A stretch of DNA of 64,000 bases from the NCBI RefSeq assembly GCF_910592395.1, contig NC_088314.1, forward strand, positions 13,766,001-13,830,000, given 5' to 3'. Position numbers and translations under genes: made by a program. The notes beneath the pieces were generated by a model. It ran no database searches and was not told the DNA's origin. It saw only the letters and a program-made list of their open reading frames with translations. Each line of letters starts with the position of its first letter. Within the stretch, counting starts at the first letter, position 1. This document shows positions 24,020 to 36,819 of this stretch, piece after piece. The stretch is from Lineus longissimus (lineage: Eukaryota; Nemertea; Pilidiophora; Heteronemertea; Lineidae).

Positions 24020-26620
24020 TCAGCCTGCAGGGTTCTTACAGCCCTTATTTGATGCCTGACAGTTACAGTAGGGGCAACACTTTATATCACCTTGTCTGTA
24101 AGGACAGTGTTTGGTAGCACAGGATGTGCATTTACATGGCATCGGGAAGTCATCTGGGAGCAAGATCTGAAGTCGGTCCGGTTGCATGATGCCGTCTTCT
24201 TGGCTGAACCCAAAGCTTCGGGGATCTAGCTGTGGACTATCTAAACAGTGTAACTGCAGGTACGTGCCATAGAACGCCCTGAGGATGTGTCCTTTGGTTG
24301 AATGGGTGGTAGGGGGTAGTTCCAAGATTGTTTTCTTGCTGTGGTGGTAGAGGTGGTACCTGAGCTCATCCATCGATTTACATGGCGTGCCTGCTTTGTA
24401 AACATTGACAAGATATTCTTCTACTAAGCCAAGGTCGATGTTAGTTGGGTCCTTTCCAAAGTCTCGGAGATAATGACCTGGATTTGCCTTGAGACCAGCA
24501 GCTTTTGTACCAAATTTGTTTGTTGAATCGCAGCCAGTAAGGTAATGAAGTGGTATAAGGACCTTGTAGATATCTGTGCCCAACCTATTGGCCAAGGTAT
24601 GGAGGGGTATATACCTTGTGGCATTCCCCACACCAGCCCTAATCCATAGTTCTTTCAATCCATGTCCTTTCAAAATGCTCCAGTAATTCAATCCAAGGAC
24701 CATGACATCTGTGTCATTTGATAGCAAGACAACTCTGGTTGCCCCGCAATTGACAGCATGCAGAGCATGTGGTATCATCCTCACATCTGCCTCATCGATG
24801 TCAACAGCTAAATCAGGTACTGTTATGTCAGTCACTAAAAATAGCCCTGCATGGTTCAATTTCAGAAGATGGACCCATCGCACTGACTACTACATCTGTC
24901 CCCGCCTTTGGGTTGCCTAAGATGTGGCTTCGAAGTAACCCTTGTACCTTGACTTTGTTGGTGGATGATGCCCAAAAGGCGTCCATAGTAACTGGTAAAA
25001 GGGTCTCTCCATACATTACATTCAGGTCGATGGGACTGCAGCTACATCTCCTTGCTTTTTCACTGTCTTTCACAGAGCCCTCCGTGTATGTGTCAAAAAC
25101 AAAGTCGATGCGGTTCGAATTGCTGCAAAGTCCATGTGTCATATCCAAAAAGTGTGTGCAAAGATCACCAAAGGTTTTCACTGAGGCTAAGCGCATGCGG
25201 CGTAGGCAACCCATCACATCAATGATGCTGGCAGTGTTTGCCTGCTTCCATTTTGATGGTGGGAGATAGTCATTTTTGTTAAGCTGTTTCTCTAATTCAG
25301 TGCACAGGTCACTCTTGTTGGGTTTATTCATGAGTCCATCCCCATCAAAGAGATAGCTGCTGTCGACCAGGTCAAACGTCAACAAATACTTCATATCATA
25401 ATCTCGGACACGGGCAATATCGAAGATCTTCTGAGTCTCTGCTAATTGCTTTTTGCTCCCCTTGTCTCTTGCTTGGTTTTGGCTTTTCTTGGGCTTCATG
25501 GATTTGAACGTTTTCAAGTTATTCCTGTGAAAGGTATCAAAGATGGTTCTTTGCTTAGTCACAAACCTTTCAGTGCGAAATGTACTGTACTTCGTGCTGG
25601 AATTCGTGTCGAAATTGAGAAGGTTGTCACGGATTTCGCTGGACATGATTTCTTGGGTGAGGATGTTGTGAAGGGTATGCTGTTCATCGTGGTCTCCCTC
25701 TGTGGACATGATTGCTGGATTTTCATGTTGCTTGATGAACTGTATCATATCATGGATCAAGACTTCGGAGGTTCGTGTGGCAGGTAGATTGAACTCATGG
25801 TTCACGTGAAGTTCCGTGCTGGGTGTGGTCACACCACTGATTTCACGCTGAAGGTTAACGACAGCTAACATATCATGTTATATGATCTCCCACTGAGCAA
25901 CGAATTGTTTTCTTTTTGTACTGCCGATAATGCCACTTGCGCTCTTCTGGGATCGATTTATTGTCTGTTCAAGGCACATGTCTGCGCCCACACAGTTGAA
26001 TCGCCCTTCTGTCCGCTTTACGACAAATTTTCCAGCCTTGAAGTTTTCATATATCGATGGGGCATCTTCTGGTAGCTTCCTCATATCCTCTAGGTATACT
26101 GATCCCCATCGGAGGTAGTTGATCCGGTCACATCCAGCAAACCAGGGTAGAACTGCCTGTACACTATGGAGGTGTAGGTCCCAGTTTCCCTCACGATCAG
26201 CTCTTACTAGATCTTTCAGGACGCACACCATTTGGACAAACCGATCCCAGAACGCAAATGTCTCCGAGATCGCGCAGCTTTCAGACCTGAAGGCATTGAA
26301 GTCATCAATCATGTTTGATGAGGTTGAGATGAATGCATGTAAATGTTGTTTGCTTTCTTCCCTGTTCTTTTCTGACACGGAAGCTTTCATCAGCTTAAGA
26401 ATTTCAAGGTTATTCCTGTATGGTTCCACTCCTTTGGTTCGGAAGAATTCTGTCCACTGCAACCTTTCTATTGATTCACAGAGCAACAATAATAATCCCT
26501 TCAGTGGCCTGGTATAGTGTGTTCCATCAAGCACTGATTTGACAACATTCTTTCCAAAGGCCTTTGACTCCACGAAGATCGTTTCAGCTCCACACCCATC
26601 AATGTATTTTCCAATGTTGA
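24020..26620 (-). pseudogene. decayed gene with PIN-like domain and Cys-rich tail
   Basis: One long minus-strand reading unit broken twice: an in-frame TAA at 25878-25880 (the same frame continues at once into the next 347 codons) and a one-base shift near 24845. The N-terminal part has GTHYTRPLKGLLLLLCESIE and INYLRWGSVYLEDMRKLP, motifs I associate with a large, poorly described family expanded in cnidarian and mollusc genomes. The C-terminal part has three acidic motifs in the order DIDEADVRMIPHA, LLSNDTDVMVLGL and YLTGCDSTNKF. That spacing resembles PIN/FEN1-like metal-dependent nucleases (inference). The end is CKCTSCATKHCPYRQG, then paired Cys and CKNPAG, like a CXC/TSO1 zinc motif. The frame opens only at a stop inside the right inverted repeat, so the N-terminus seems cut short. 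It fills the space between the inverted repeats, so it is probably the element's own gene. Confidence 0.7.
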
Positions 26621-26867
26621 GTGGTCATATGTTACCTTAGGTTGTTTCCTTACGACGTTAGGTCAATTTGAATTTCCCCTACTCCTAATTTTGGCGGCGG
26701 TTATGCGCACGAGGAATCGCAACAAAACCATGAATAGCAGGTTTACTGCTGGGTTTCAGAATGTCCACCCTCGCTCAATGGGTGTCCCAGGTGGTCCTTT
26801 ATCAAAATCAGGTGAGTGATTGTGGGGCCCTTTTATGCATGCAAACACCCCTTGGCTCCAGGACTAT
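26617..26867 (-). repeat. right terminal inverted repeat of PIN-like element
   Basis: Inverted partner of 23287-23537. Its outer edge lies near ggctccaggactat and its inner edge at ttgagtggtcatatg. Confidence 0.85.
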
Positions 26868-29699
26868 AAAGGGAACCTATCAAGAAATGCTTATAAAAAT
26901 GGGGAGTTTTGAACGGCCCGGTTAAAACCTATGGCGGGAATAAGCTTCCTTGGTTAGATATTAGTAGTTTCAAGGTCCTCTAGGTAGTTGCTGATGTGAG
27001 CTGTTTATTTGGCTAACATTGCATAACATTACTGGCTCCATTCAATGAACTGCGTAAGAGGATCTCCAATTTAGTTATTCTAACTACCTTCAGCCACGCA
27101 AAAATAAAGACTTGGGTCACCACAGGATCTCTTTAAGTCTTTCAGGTCAACATGTGCTTGGCCTATGAGATGGGCCTGAATCCAGAGTGAACAGTGAAAT
27201 CCATCATGTACATTTTACATTGTATACTGTGTAGGCTGTCAGAGTGTGTGTAAATAGTATATGCCATGTCTGTGTACTGTTTCTAGTTGATGTAGGGCCA
27301 TTTATAGTCAGAAGTATGCCTTACATAATTTCTTTTCCATGATTATTTGACTGGTGACGGTAGCTTGACAGACCTGACCGTATTATTGGCAGATCCCATC
27401 ATCACAGAATTAAGAATGCGTTGCCATGGTAACCTGTCAATTTTTAAAAACTATAAACTCATTGCCATGCCTCCATCTTTCAATATGATCTTGAATCATC
27501 ATTCACAGCTTCCAGCTGCAGGAAAGTATTGAGTGACAAGGCTTCAAGGCCTGGACTCAAGGGATTTTATGAGCTACACTAATTAAGACGCTGCAAGTAG
27601 TTTGTCCAAAATTATCCTATCTGATCACGTTTTGCTCAGCTTGACAAGTACATAAGATTGCAGCTTTTAGTTGAGCTCTTGTCATCAATCCCTTGAGTTT
27701 CGTCCCAATAAGTGTTATTGGGCCCATGCAGTCATTCTGGGACTCATCAGCAGACCAGCAGACCACAAATTTGAGCCAACAAAACGCAAACTGTAAACAT
27801 TGAAGGAATGAATATCAAAAGAGAAGTGCAAAGACTATTTTTCAGTCAAAACACCTTGATTTGATTTATAACACAGAGTCAAGCATGACATCCCTAGGAT
27901 GATGTTAGTAAATATTTCAACAGAGCATGCAGCATGGTCAAGCAGTAAGCAAAGCAGCAACAAACAAAAAAGACAAACTTTAACTTTTTGAGGCAGTGGA
28001 AAGCAGTGCATAGGCTTCAGCAACTCAATGATCTGGGATGTTTTGAGATCAGCGATGGGATATCCTAGACTGGCATCACATAACAAAACCTCCAACAAAG
28101 TCTCCACCAGGTTGCTTTAGAGATTCACCACCACTACACCAGGCAGCAGAAGATCATTGTGATAGTTCATTGAATTTGTTTACAGTTTCACAATGATGTG
28201 AATCTTCAACTAAAAACCTGGGATGCTTGTTGATAGTGGTGGTTAATACTGAGACGAGCGCTTTTCCGCCTTTGCATCAAATTTTAATTATTTTTTTTGG
28301 GTAAAGCTTGAGGGGGGTTTAAGATGCTGATTGATGGGTACATAAGATGTGTCTTAGCCTCTTTGTACTCATGTGGACTGCAAAGTTCAAAGTTTTGCCA
28401 TCTTGGAGTGCTAGTATCTTCTTCATCTTCATCTTGTTTGTTCCATTTAATTTCGGGCTAAATTACTGTTGCACATCATGAAATGCTGAAGTGTCTCTTG
28501 AAACTATCATCATTAGTACATCGTATAAGATGTGTCTTGGCCTCTAAATTGAAATAATCTTGTTAACCTATTGCATCTATTGTTAAATGATTGTCTAAGT
28601 TGTTTACAGACAAATCACTTCCAGCTATACAGAAAAAAGTTCCTGTCCACAGCTAGGCATGGCTGATGGTGATTGATCATGAACATTCCATACATGGATG
28701 GCTAATGGAAAATCCCCATGATAGATCCATGGATTAAACTCATGACATAGTCGTATCTAGGATTATAGATCCATGTATGGAATATGCTGTAATTTGTTTT
28801 AACAGGCCATCAAAGAAATTAGGTTAACATTATTAATTTCAAAAGGTCTGAATACTTTTTACAAAGAATGTATAAAGACACGGTTTATACATTCTTGTAC
28901 TTTGCTGCTTACATTAATTTTTATGAGACCAACTGTCCTATGACTGAACTACTATCAATGGATGGCCCATGGGCCATCAGTGGATCTACCATTGGCAATA
29001 ATAGAATCTATGATGGGATGCTTATGTAAAATGTAGTTTGTGATAATAAGCAAAGACCCGTACATTGGTCAGTCAGTGATAGGGGTTACTATCAATTCCC
29101 ATTCCTATCTTTGTGTATTTAGAAAGTACCTTGTATCCAAGATTACAGTACATTAGGTCAAAGAACAGTGCCTTTGTTATATGATAAGTGACTCTGACAC
29201 CACCACCCCCCCCCCCCCCCCGAGATAGATTAGGGGGCTGCGTGTGTGATCCAGTTTTCTATAGGGGAACGGGGGTTAGTCCGTGGTCAAATCTAGGGTG
29301 TCAAAGAAAAGGGCAAAAAGGGGTCCTTTTTCAGAAAGATTTCTTGTAACTCGTTAAAAGGGGTGATTTTTCATCAAAATGTGTGAAAACTTGACTTATT
29401 TGGCCTTGGCCCGGTTGTTCAAAACAAGTTTTGCCACTAATGCTGGTGTCAACTTAGTTTGGCCATACATGTATCTCCTTCAGTTAAACCTTTAGACTTA
29501 ACACCAAGTTAAGTTTACGTCAGCGTTAGTGACAAAATTTGCTTTGAACAACCGGTCTCTTGTTTTCCGTTCAGTATGAAAAATCATGAAAATGAGAATG
29601 AGAGAAAATATATGGGTTAAAAAGGTGATTTTTTTAACCAAAAAGTACCTGAGCAAGGCGATCAAAATTCATAAGAAAAGGAGGTCATTATAGACTACC
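26868..29699. other. 2.8 kb with no recognised gene
   Basis: AT-rich, with a poly-C run (about 29208-29222) and an imperfect inverted pair attccatacatgga / tccatgtatggaat (about 28684-28795). A further inverted pair, aacaagttttgccactaatg and gtgacaaaatttgctttgaa, spans about 29421-29545 and could be a small hairpin element. No splice-supported exon was found. Confidence 0.4.
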
Positions 29700-29700
29700 A

Positions 29701-31252
29701 GTACGAGCACTGTCCGACACTTAAATTGATGGAGTGCGTGTGTGTTTGGCTGGGGGGAGGGCTCTGACATATGTGAGTATGATAAGTAATAAGTACATTC
29801 ATCAATTACATAACAGTGTATATAAGGAGTACCTGGCAGAGTGATCCAATATCTGTAGCAGTAGGCATGTTACAGTATTTTGTTATCTGTCAAGAGTTAC
29901 TGGTACATACTGTGGAGACGCTATTAAGCCTGTTGAACAGTACCTGTGGAAAAAGCCTACATGACGTGTGATAGGCCTACCGGAACTTAACCGGCTTAAT
30001 AGAGTAGACACAGTATATTATTTGTTAGGCAGCCGTTATATAGGAATGAACAATTCACTTATGAGGCAAACATGTACGTATCAATTGTTGAAATCTGTAT
30101 CAGGCCAGCTGCATAATCAGGCCATGATACAGAAATGGAGGATGATCTGCTCCAATAAATGTTGTGCTTTCTCAGAACTACTTTTTTGGCTCACGGAGCA
30201 AGGAGATCAAAATACATATGACGATAGTACGAGCACTGCACCCCTTAAATACGTGGAGTGCGTGTGTGTTTGGTGGGGGGGGGGGGTGGCGCTCTGACAT
30301 CTGTGAGTTTGATAAAGTAATAAGTACATTCATCAATTATATGAACAGTACTTGGTTTATCGCTCTGTCACATTATCGTGTATGTATCTATAAGGAGTAC
30401 CTGGCAGAGTGATCCAATATCTGTAGCAGTAGGCATGTTACAGTATTTTGTTATCTGTCAAAGAGTTACTGGTACATACTGTGGAGACGCTATTAAGCCG
30501 ATTGAACAGTACCTGTGGAAAAAGCCTACATGACGTGTGATAGGCCTACCGGAACTTAACCGGCTTAATAGAGTAGACACAGTATATTATTTGTTAGGCA
30601 GCCGTTATATAGGAATGAACAATTCACTTATGAGGCAAACATGTACGTATCAATTGTTGAAATCTGTATCAGGCCAGCTGCATAATCAGGCCATGATACA
30701 GAAATGGAGGATGATCTGCTCCAATAAATGTTGTGCTTTCTCAGAACTACTTTTTTGGCTCACGGAGCAAGGAGATCAAAATACATATGACGATAGTACG
30801 AGCACTGCACCCCTTAAATACGTGGAGTGCGTGTGTGTTTGGTGGGTGGGGGGGGTGGCGCTCTGACATCTGTGAGTTTGATAAAGTAATAAGTATATTC
30901 ATCAATTATATGAACAGTACTTGGTTTATCGCTCTGTCACATTATCGTGTATATATCTATAAGGAGTACCTGGCAGAGTGATCCAATATCTGTAGCAGTA
31001 GGCATGTTACAGTATTTTGTTATCTGTCAAAGAGTTACTGGTACATACTGTGGAGACGCTATTAAGCCGATTGAACAGTACCTGTGGAAAAAGCCTACAT
31101 GACGTGTGATAGGCCTACCGGAACTTAACCGGCTTAATAGAGTAGACACAGTATATTGTTTGTTAGGCAGCCGTTACATAAGAATGTACAATTCACTTAT
31201 GAGGCGAACATGTATGTATCAATTGTTGAAATCTGTATCAGGCCAGCTGCAT
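29701..31252 (+). repeat. tandem repeat, 569 bp unit, about 2.7 copies
   Basis: Units containing gtacgagcactg, tgataggcctaccggaactt and ttgttaggcagccgtta recur at a spacing of 569 bases. The first copy is about 40 bases shorter in one segment, and the last breaks off at about 31250 within gccagctgcata. Identical 109-codon frames in each unit (29968, 30537) follow the repeat and have no protein support. Copies 2 and 3 are almost identical, so the duplication is recent. Confidence 0.9.
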
Positions 31253-31309
31253 AGACAAGACAACCACTCGCGTGATATTTCAGCTCAAAAAACACACTCG
31301 TTTGGTTTT

Positions 31310-31760
31310 CTTATTTTATTTGACCTACTTTTCTAGGTCGCAGAGGTCAGTTTTTACCTATGGCATTTTACAATGCCGGCACGTTTTGTAACTGCTTTAG
31401 CTACTGATCCCTAACTTGGCACAAAAGTATCACTTGGTGGCCCTGACTCATAGACCGAACTGCGATCTTTTATAGTAAACGGTTTGGCCACCAGGGGGCA
31501 AAACGTCAAAAGTTATAATTTTCACGAGATTTTTATGGCAGACACTTCTAGCCAGGGGGAATCATGTAACTAATGGGTTTCTTATTTGACCTACTTTTCA
31601 AGGTCACAGAGGTCAAAGCTAGCTAAATCACCGAATGGTAGCATGTTTTGTTTCTATTTTAGCTAGAAGGTTCTAAACCATCTAGGGACCCTCTATTCAT
31701 ACCCTAAATCTTGGTCTGTTAAGACAGTAAGTATGGCTGCCAGGTGGCCATCTTGAAAAT
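31310..31760 (+). repeat. repeat family A, diverged copy 3
   Basis: Shares tttggccaccagggggcaaa, tttcaaggtcacagaggtca and acggtttggcc-type modules with the other copies, but lacks the palindromic head. It abuts the end of the tandem array. Confidence 0.7.
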
Positions 31761-32443
31761 CAAATGAAGTCCTATTCATTGAAAGCATGACAAAAAAGTG
31801 ATACACACTGCTTTATACCTATTTCAAAACTGCTCCCGTCTCTATAGTGATGAAAAAGTCTTTTCCCGAAAAAAAAATTGGGATTTGAACATTTTCTTGA
31901 AATTGCTCCTGTCTCTGTTTTTCTGTTTCGCGAAACGAAAAGGGGGGGGGGGGGGTAAAAAATGAAATTTTACAGAAAATTACTGCTGTAACTTTATTGT
32001 AAGAAAAGTCTTTTCACAAAAAAAAATGGGATTTGAAAAATGACATTAGCTAAAATTTATTCTTTTCTCTACATTGATCAAGGAAAGTCTTTTCACGAAA
32101 AAAAAATGGTTTTTGAAAAATGAAATTATCTATAAAAAATTATCTTGTTTCTGTAGTATTAAGACTGGTCTTTTCTCAAACAAAATATTTCGGATCGGAA
32201 AAACGGAATTTAAAAAAATATATCGTACATGAAGTAAAAGCAGTTGTACAAACAGTATAAGTCCAGTAGTCTTTAATAAATTATGATCCTTCAAGAATCA
32301 AAGGTGTTTCGTCTTAATTAATTTTAACATTTTCACGACATTCGGCTAACTACTGCACAATGCTGAAAATAATGATGGATCGCTCAGCCATATCACAGGA
32401 AAATGTTCAATAAATAGGCGTAGATTTATTTTTGACACATGGC
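31761..32443. other. AT-rich stretch, no gene seen
   Basis: Contains four imperfect units around aagtcttttcacgaaaaaaa (31850-32180) and a poly-G run at about 31941. These are likely diverged continuations of repeat A-type sequence. Confidence 0.4.
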
Positions 32444-33449
32444 TATGGCAAGCCAAAGCGGAATTTATTCAAGACTTTAGAATTACCATTCAAGAAGTTA
32501 AATATAAGTTCAAGAAGGAAATATATGTTCAAGACTAAAATATGTTCAACCTTGAATCAAATGTTTTCAACCTTGAATAAAATATGTTCAACCTTGAATA
32601 AAATATGTTCAACCTTGAATAAAATATGTTCAACCTTGAATAAAATATGTCCAACCTTGAACAAAATATATTCAACCTTGAACAAAATATATTCAAGACT
32701 CACGTGACCATATTCAAGACGCACGTGACCACAAAATTGATGACGTAGTTGCTCATGTTTTGATGCTTTACGGACTTTCCCGAACCCGCGTCCAGACTTT
32801 CCCGAACCCATGGTACTTGTGTTGCGTTTCGGAGCTCGAATTGTTCGCACGAGGTTTTGACACATGGTTGTACACGTACCTAGCCGCCTACACCTGACAT
32901 GTACTGTAATCCTACACATCATGACATGGATGCCGAGTGAATGTCAGAGTCGATACATGTTTCACAGACATATCAGGCAAATTATTGGTTCAAAATGCGC
33001 AATGCCTCTCACCTTTCATTCTTAAGGCCGACACCACTGTATCGGATTCTCGTTGTCTTTTGACATGTTTGAGTGTTTAGGCTATACAGGCAATCAATCA
33101 TGTCGTGAAACAGAACGCATCAGAAGTACCACAGATTCTACGCTCTCCGTCATCAATTTTGTGGTCACGTGCGTCTTGAATATGGTCACGTGAGTCTTGA
33201 ATATGGTCACGTGAGTCTTGAATATATTTTGTTCAAGGTTGAATATATTTTGTTCAAGGTTGGACATATTTTATTCAAGGTTGAACATATTTTATTCAAG
33301 GTTGAACATATTTTATTTAAGGTTGAAAACATTTGATTCAAGGTTGAACATATTTTAGTCTTGAACATATATTTCCTTCTTGAACTTATATTTAACTTCT
33401 TGAATGGTTATTCTAAAGTCTTGAATAAATTCCGCTTTGGCTTGCCATA
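32444..33449 (+). mobile_element. foldback element with about 300 bp inverted repeats built of minisatellite
   Basis: Left arm 32444-32743 and right arm 33150-33449 are inverted copies. The outer 100 bases are unique (tatggcaagccaaagcgg, then gaatttattcaagac). The middle is a tandem array of a 20 bp unit (ttcaaccttgaataaaatat) with about seven copies per arm. The inner edge has cacgtgaccacaaaattgat. CATGGC flanks both ends (32438-32443 and 33450-33455), a probable target duplication of 6-8 bp. The 400-base centre is non-coding. Confidence 0.85.
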
Positions 33450-35470
33450 CATGGCACTAGATAATTTACTCGAAAAAAGTCATTTTGAATATTCACTGGA
33501 AGAAAAGTAACTGAAAAACAGGCATTTATTTAAGGACGAAGCAACTTCTTACTTTTCACTTTTAGATCTATTCACGGGTGAAAAACGCATCCGCCAGATG
33601 TAGATATTCAACTCCGAGAACGACTGCTATCGGCTCCCACAATGCAGCACTTACATATCAAATCACGCCGTATTCAAAGAGGCAATTTCACTGAAACGAA
33701 AAAAACAACAACAAAATAAGTCTCCCATCTGAACAGAAATCATAAGTAATCACTGGCCTTATGTTCTATTAGTTTAAACATAACTCTCTAAGCAGGAGTT
33801 GTTTACACAAGACTAAAAACATACTACTCGAAACAAGACTCATTGCCGTGCGTGTGCGAGATCAGTTATAGTAAGTGCGGAGAGCAATTAACAGTGAGTG
33901 TTGCCATCTTTAAATATATTTCGCAATGAATTGGTTCCATGTGGTAGATGTTCTTTTGAGACATTAAAACATGTTTCCCGCTTATTGGTAATCATCATTT
34001 TGAAATAGAAAAATTAGACCCTTTTCATGAGAGAGAAACGTAAAGACTTACCAAATTTCGTTCATCTCGTCCAATAATCCACAGATCCATGTCGCTGCCT
34101 TTATATCAGTTCTTCGAAAACAACTACATTTGGATCATCACATCCAGCCAGATTTAAGCCAAGGGTAAAAATTATTCCAACTTTGAAAGTGCGGAAAAAA
34201 AGATAGTCGATCCTCCTGAACGTCTAGCGTCGTTAGCCGCATCGAGTGAAATGGGCTCTTGGGGCGTTGATGATACATCTTGACCTCCGGTCACAGGAGA
34301 TTATTTTGTGACGTCGCCAAAAATACCGACGATCATTGGTTCAAAGCGCTTAAAACCTCTTGTCATAGGTCATAATTTGAATCCCGGGGTCTACCTAGGG
34401 ACTTGGCGAGGGTGCAAAAATATAAGATATAGGTATAAAAAGCAAATTCCATTCTCTTGTTTTCAGGTAAATTGAAACTCTTGAACGGAACAAAAAACGA
34501 CTTCATAATTACCAGTTCCGGAATAACAAGTAATGATACGGTCGTTAACACCAAATATTGATGGATCACAGACCAACAAACTGCGTCGTTAGCTTCGTTC
34601 GCTTTAAGACCAACGCGTTTCCAATATACAAGATGGAGATATGCCAAATGAGCCAACTGAACGTTTCTTTCGGAGGCTTACCTGGTCATATTCAAAGCAG
34701 TCCTTTCTGCTGTAGTATTCTGAAACTTAAAAAAGCTAAAATCCCCCACACGCGAAAGAGCAGTAGGCAGGGAGAGTGGCAGCCTTCCTAAGGAAGATAC
34801 GAACACGGTTGCCAACAAAAAAAAATATCGCAGGGATCCCAACATTCCGTGTCATAAGTCAGGATATACGCTGTAGTTCCGTTTGCTGATGATTTCTTGG
34901 TGATTTTAAGCAAGCACATTTTAAATGCAAACGCTATTTTTCGTTGCGTTTCCATTTTGCGTTGCGTTTGCATTTAAAATGTGTTTGTTATATACTACTG
35001 ACAGGTTGATTGAAATGGTGACACTGATGATTGGTACAGCCCGATATTGAACTAAATGAAGGGCATCGTCTCCACTCACACCACCCGGTTGTACCCTAGT
35101 TATATGGGTCATAATGAGAGACATCTCACATTGAAATGTGAGACACATTGTAACCATCCAATATTTTTCGAAACAACTGACGCCCTCAACAAAGACAATC
35201 CATTTTGACCGGAGGAGCCAAGTGGTCAATGTTGCATTCGATCAAATTCTTGAAATAAAGTGTAATTCAGTTTTAGTATTCAGTTTCGTTTCCTATACTT
35301 ATTCAGTTTAGTACCCTGTACATTTCTTATCTTCACAAGTTCTGACTGTGATGTGATTTTTAGTGTGCGTATCATAGTGTTTCAGATTATGATTGTGTCA
35401 ACTCCGGAAAACAGATCGATACAGTAATATCACTTTAATATATATCCTTTCAATCTGTTTATTGATTAGA
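33450..35470. other. 2 kb with no recognised gene
   Basis: Holds a strong hairpin at 34915-34983 (separate entry). Short open frames show no support. Confidence 0.4.
34915..34983 (+). repeat. 20 bp stem hairpin
   Basis: The stem arm cacattttaaatgcaaacgc (34915-34934) pairs perfectly with 34964-34983. The 29-base loop contains cgttgcgttt repeats that echo the stem. Confidence 0.8.
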
Positions 35471-35590
35471 CCTTGAGGCTCTTGATCACTCCAAATGGCT
35501 CAGGAAGACGATGGCACCGGAGTTTGGAAATGGTCTAACTTTGAACGAGTCATCTCCGATGGTCGGCGAACACCGAAAAAAGGTTAGGAG

Positions 35591-35803
35591 ATGACATACG
35601 GGCTGATCAAGATGCGCGAAGATATATGTATGTACTTGTACCGGTTTACCTTTATCATCACAACGTATCAAAACCAAACCCTCACAAAAGTGTTTGATAG
35701 TTATAATGACGGAATAAGCTATGTGTGGCCGTGCACACACCTCGTACTTTATCGTGGTTTGCCCGATTTCAATATTGTGTCCTCATCGGTATCTATAAAA
35801 AGG
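35591..35803 (+). CDS. exon-like fragment, copy 1 of a duplicated exon
   Basis: Open frame including YRFTFIITTYQNQTLTKVFD and CTHLVLYRGLPDFNIVSS, ending AAAAG|GTAAGC. A related but broken copy lies at 48935-49103. The family is not recognised. The sequence looks extracellular (beta-rich, one or two Cys). It may belong to the LamG-type gene seen downstream. Confidence 0.35.
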
Positions 35804-36819
35804 TAAGCACATTTTTTGAGGTAAACTGATTACCATCCTTAGGGCCAAAGAGAGATGAGATGTCATATTAAGTAAGAAAAACAAGATTGCTTTGCAGGGA
35901 AACCATCAATTCTGTGAACGTCGCTTTCAGCGTCACTGCCCAGGATCGGACGTCTATATCTGATTACGTGGTTTCGTTCCTGCTTGAATTGGCCGCCATT
36001 GCTACCGAATTGCCTTCATGTAGGCAATTTTCATTTTTAAGCAACATTTAGGCCAACGTGCCACACGAATGTTTGTGATTTGGCTAAATAAATGCGTTAT
36101 AATAAAATATTTTTGTTTTCAAGATCATACATTTTTGTAATTTTATCCCCAAAGTGAGTACGAATCTGTGGTCGCGGCCATTTCAGTCAGATTACACTAT
36201 GTAATCGCAATGTGTACTGGACAGCGATGTCATGACAAGGAATATGATGCTGGCAGAGAGAAAATGCTTGAATATTTTGTCTTCTTTGGAGATTGCATCG
36301 CTTTTGCATTTTATTGATTTGCAATAATACTATTTAACATATTGTTAAGGCGTTAAACGGAAAATCCACAAACACAAAAGCTTGTCGATTATGTTGAATT
36401 AGAATTTAATCGATACTCAGCCATTGACAGAACCAGCAAACGAATCGTCACTTGTTAAAACGTAACATACCAGAAACATAACTTGAACAAGAAATCATAC
36501 AAATGGAGCAACGCAACAATGCAATGTAGGCCACCGTCTTACATCAAACTTGATCTTGACATCTTGACATAAAACAGGCCGCAATCGTCCATGTTCGGAA
36601 CCAGACTAGGGATATGTAATCTATAACAGGGGCTATCCATCCGCTAAGATAGGTCTCTTCCTGCCAAGCATCTTCAAAATGGTATATAAGAGGACGGTAC
36701 TGTCTATAAGAACATTGCAGTTGCACAGACACGTGTATGGAGGTAGGCCCTGCATAGATAGTTCATTATTTGGAGTGAATAAGGTCATCGATTTCCAACC
36801 TTTGCTTCCAAAAATGGTG

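Larger units (their letters stand above)
23287..26867 (-). mobile_element. 3.6 kb element with 251 bp inverted repeats and a PIN-like gene
   Basis: The left repeat 23287-23537 and right repeat 26617-26867 are inverted copies at high identity: ggagccaaggggtgtttgca, the gggccccacaatcactcacc block, and ggaaacaacctaag near the inner edge. Both are 251 bases. They enclose one minus-strand gene remnant (24020-26620) and little else apart from a poly-G run (about 23980-23998). The layout is that of a DNA transposon with long terminal repeats, but the gene is not a recognised DDE transposase. No clear target duplication is visible at the outer edges. The repeats may extend some 10 bases further out with mismatches. 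Confidence 0.75.

Noticed and set aside
24702-25269. Plus-strand frames opposite the PIN-like gene
   Set aside because: They are shadows of the minus-strand coding frame, which has recognisable motifs.
29968-30866. Identical 109-codon frames in tandem
   Set aside because: They repeat only because the DNA does; the frame has no domain features and breaks in the third copy.
32540-32690. Regular 20 bp repeats that could look like a CRISPR array
   Set aside because: The units are contiguous with no unique spacers and are mirrored in the inverted arm; the host is a eukaryote.
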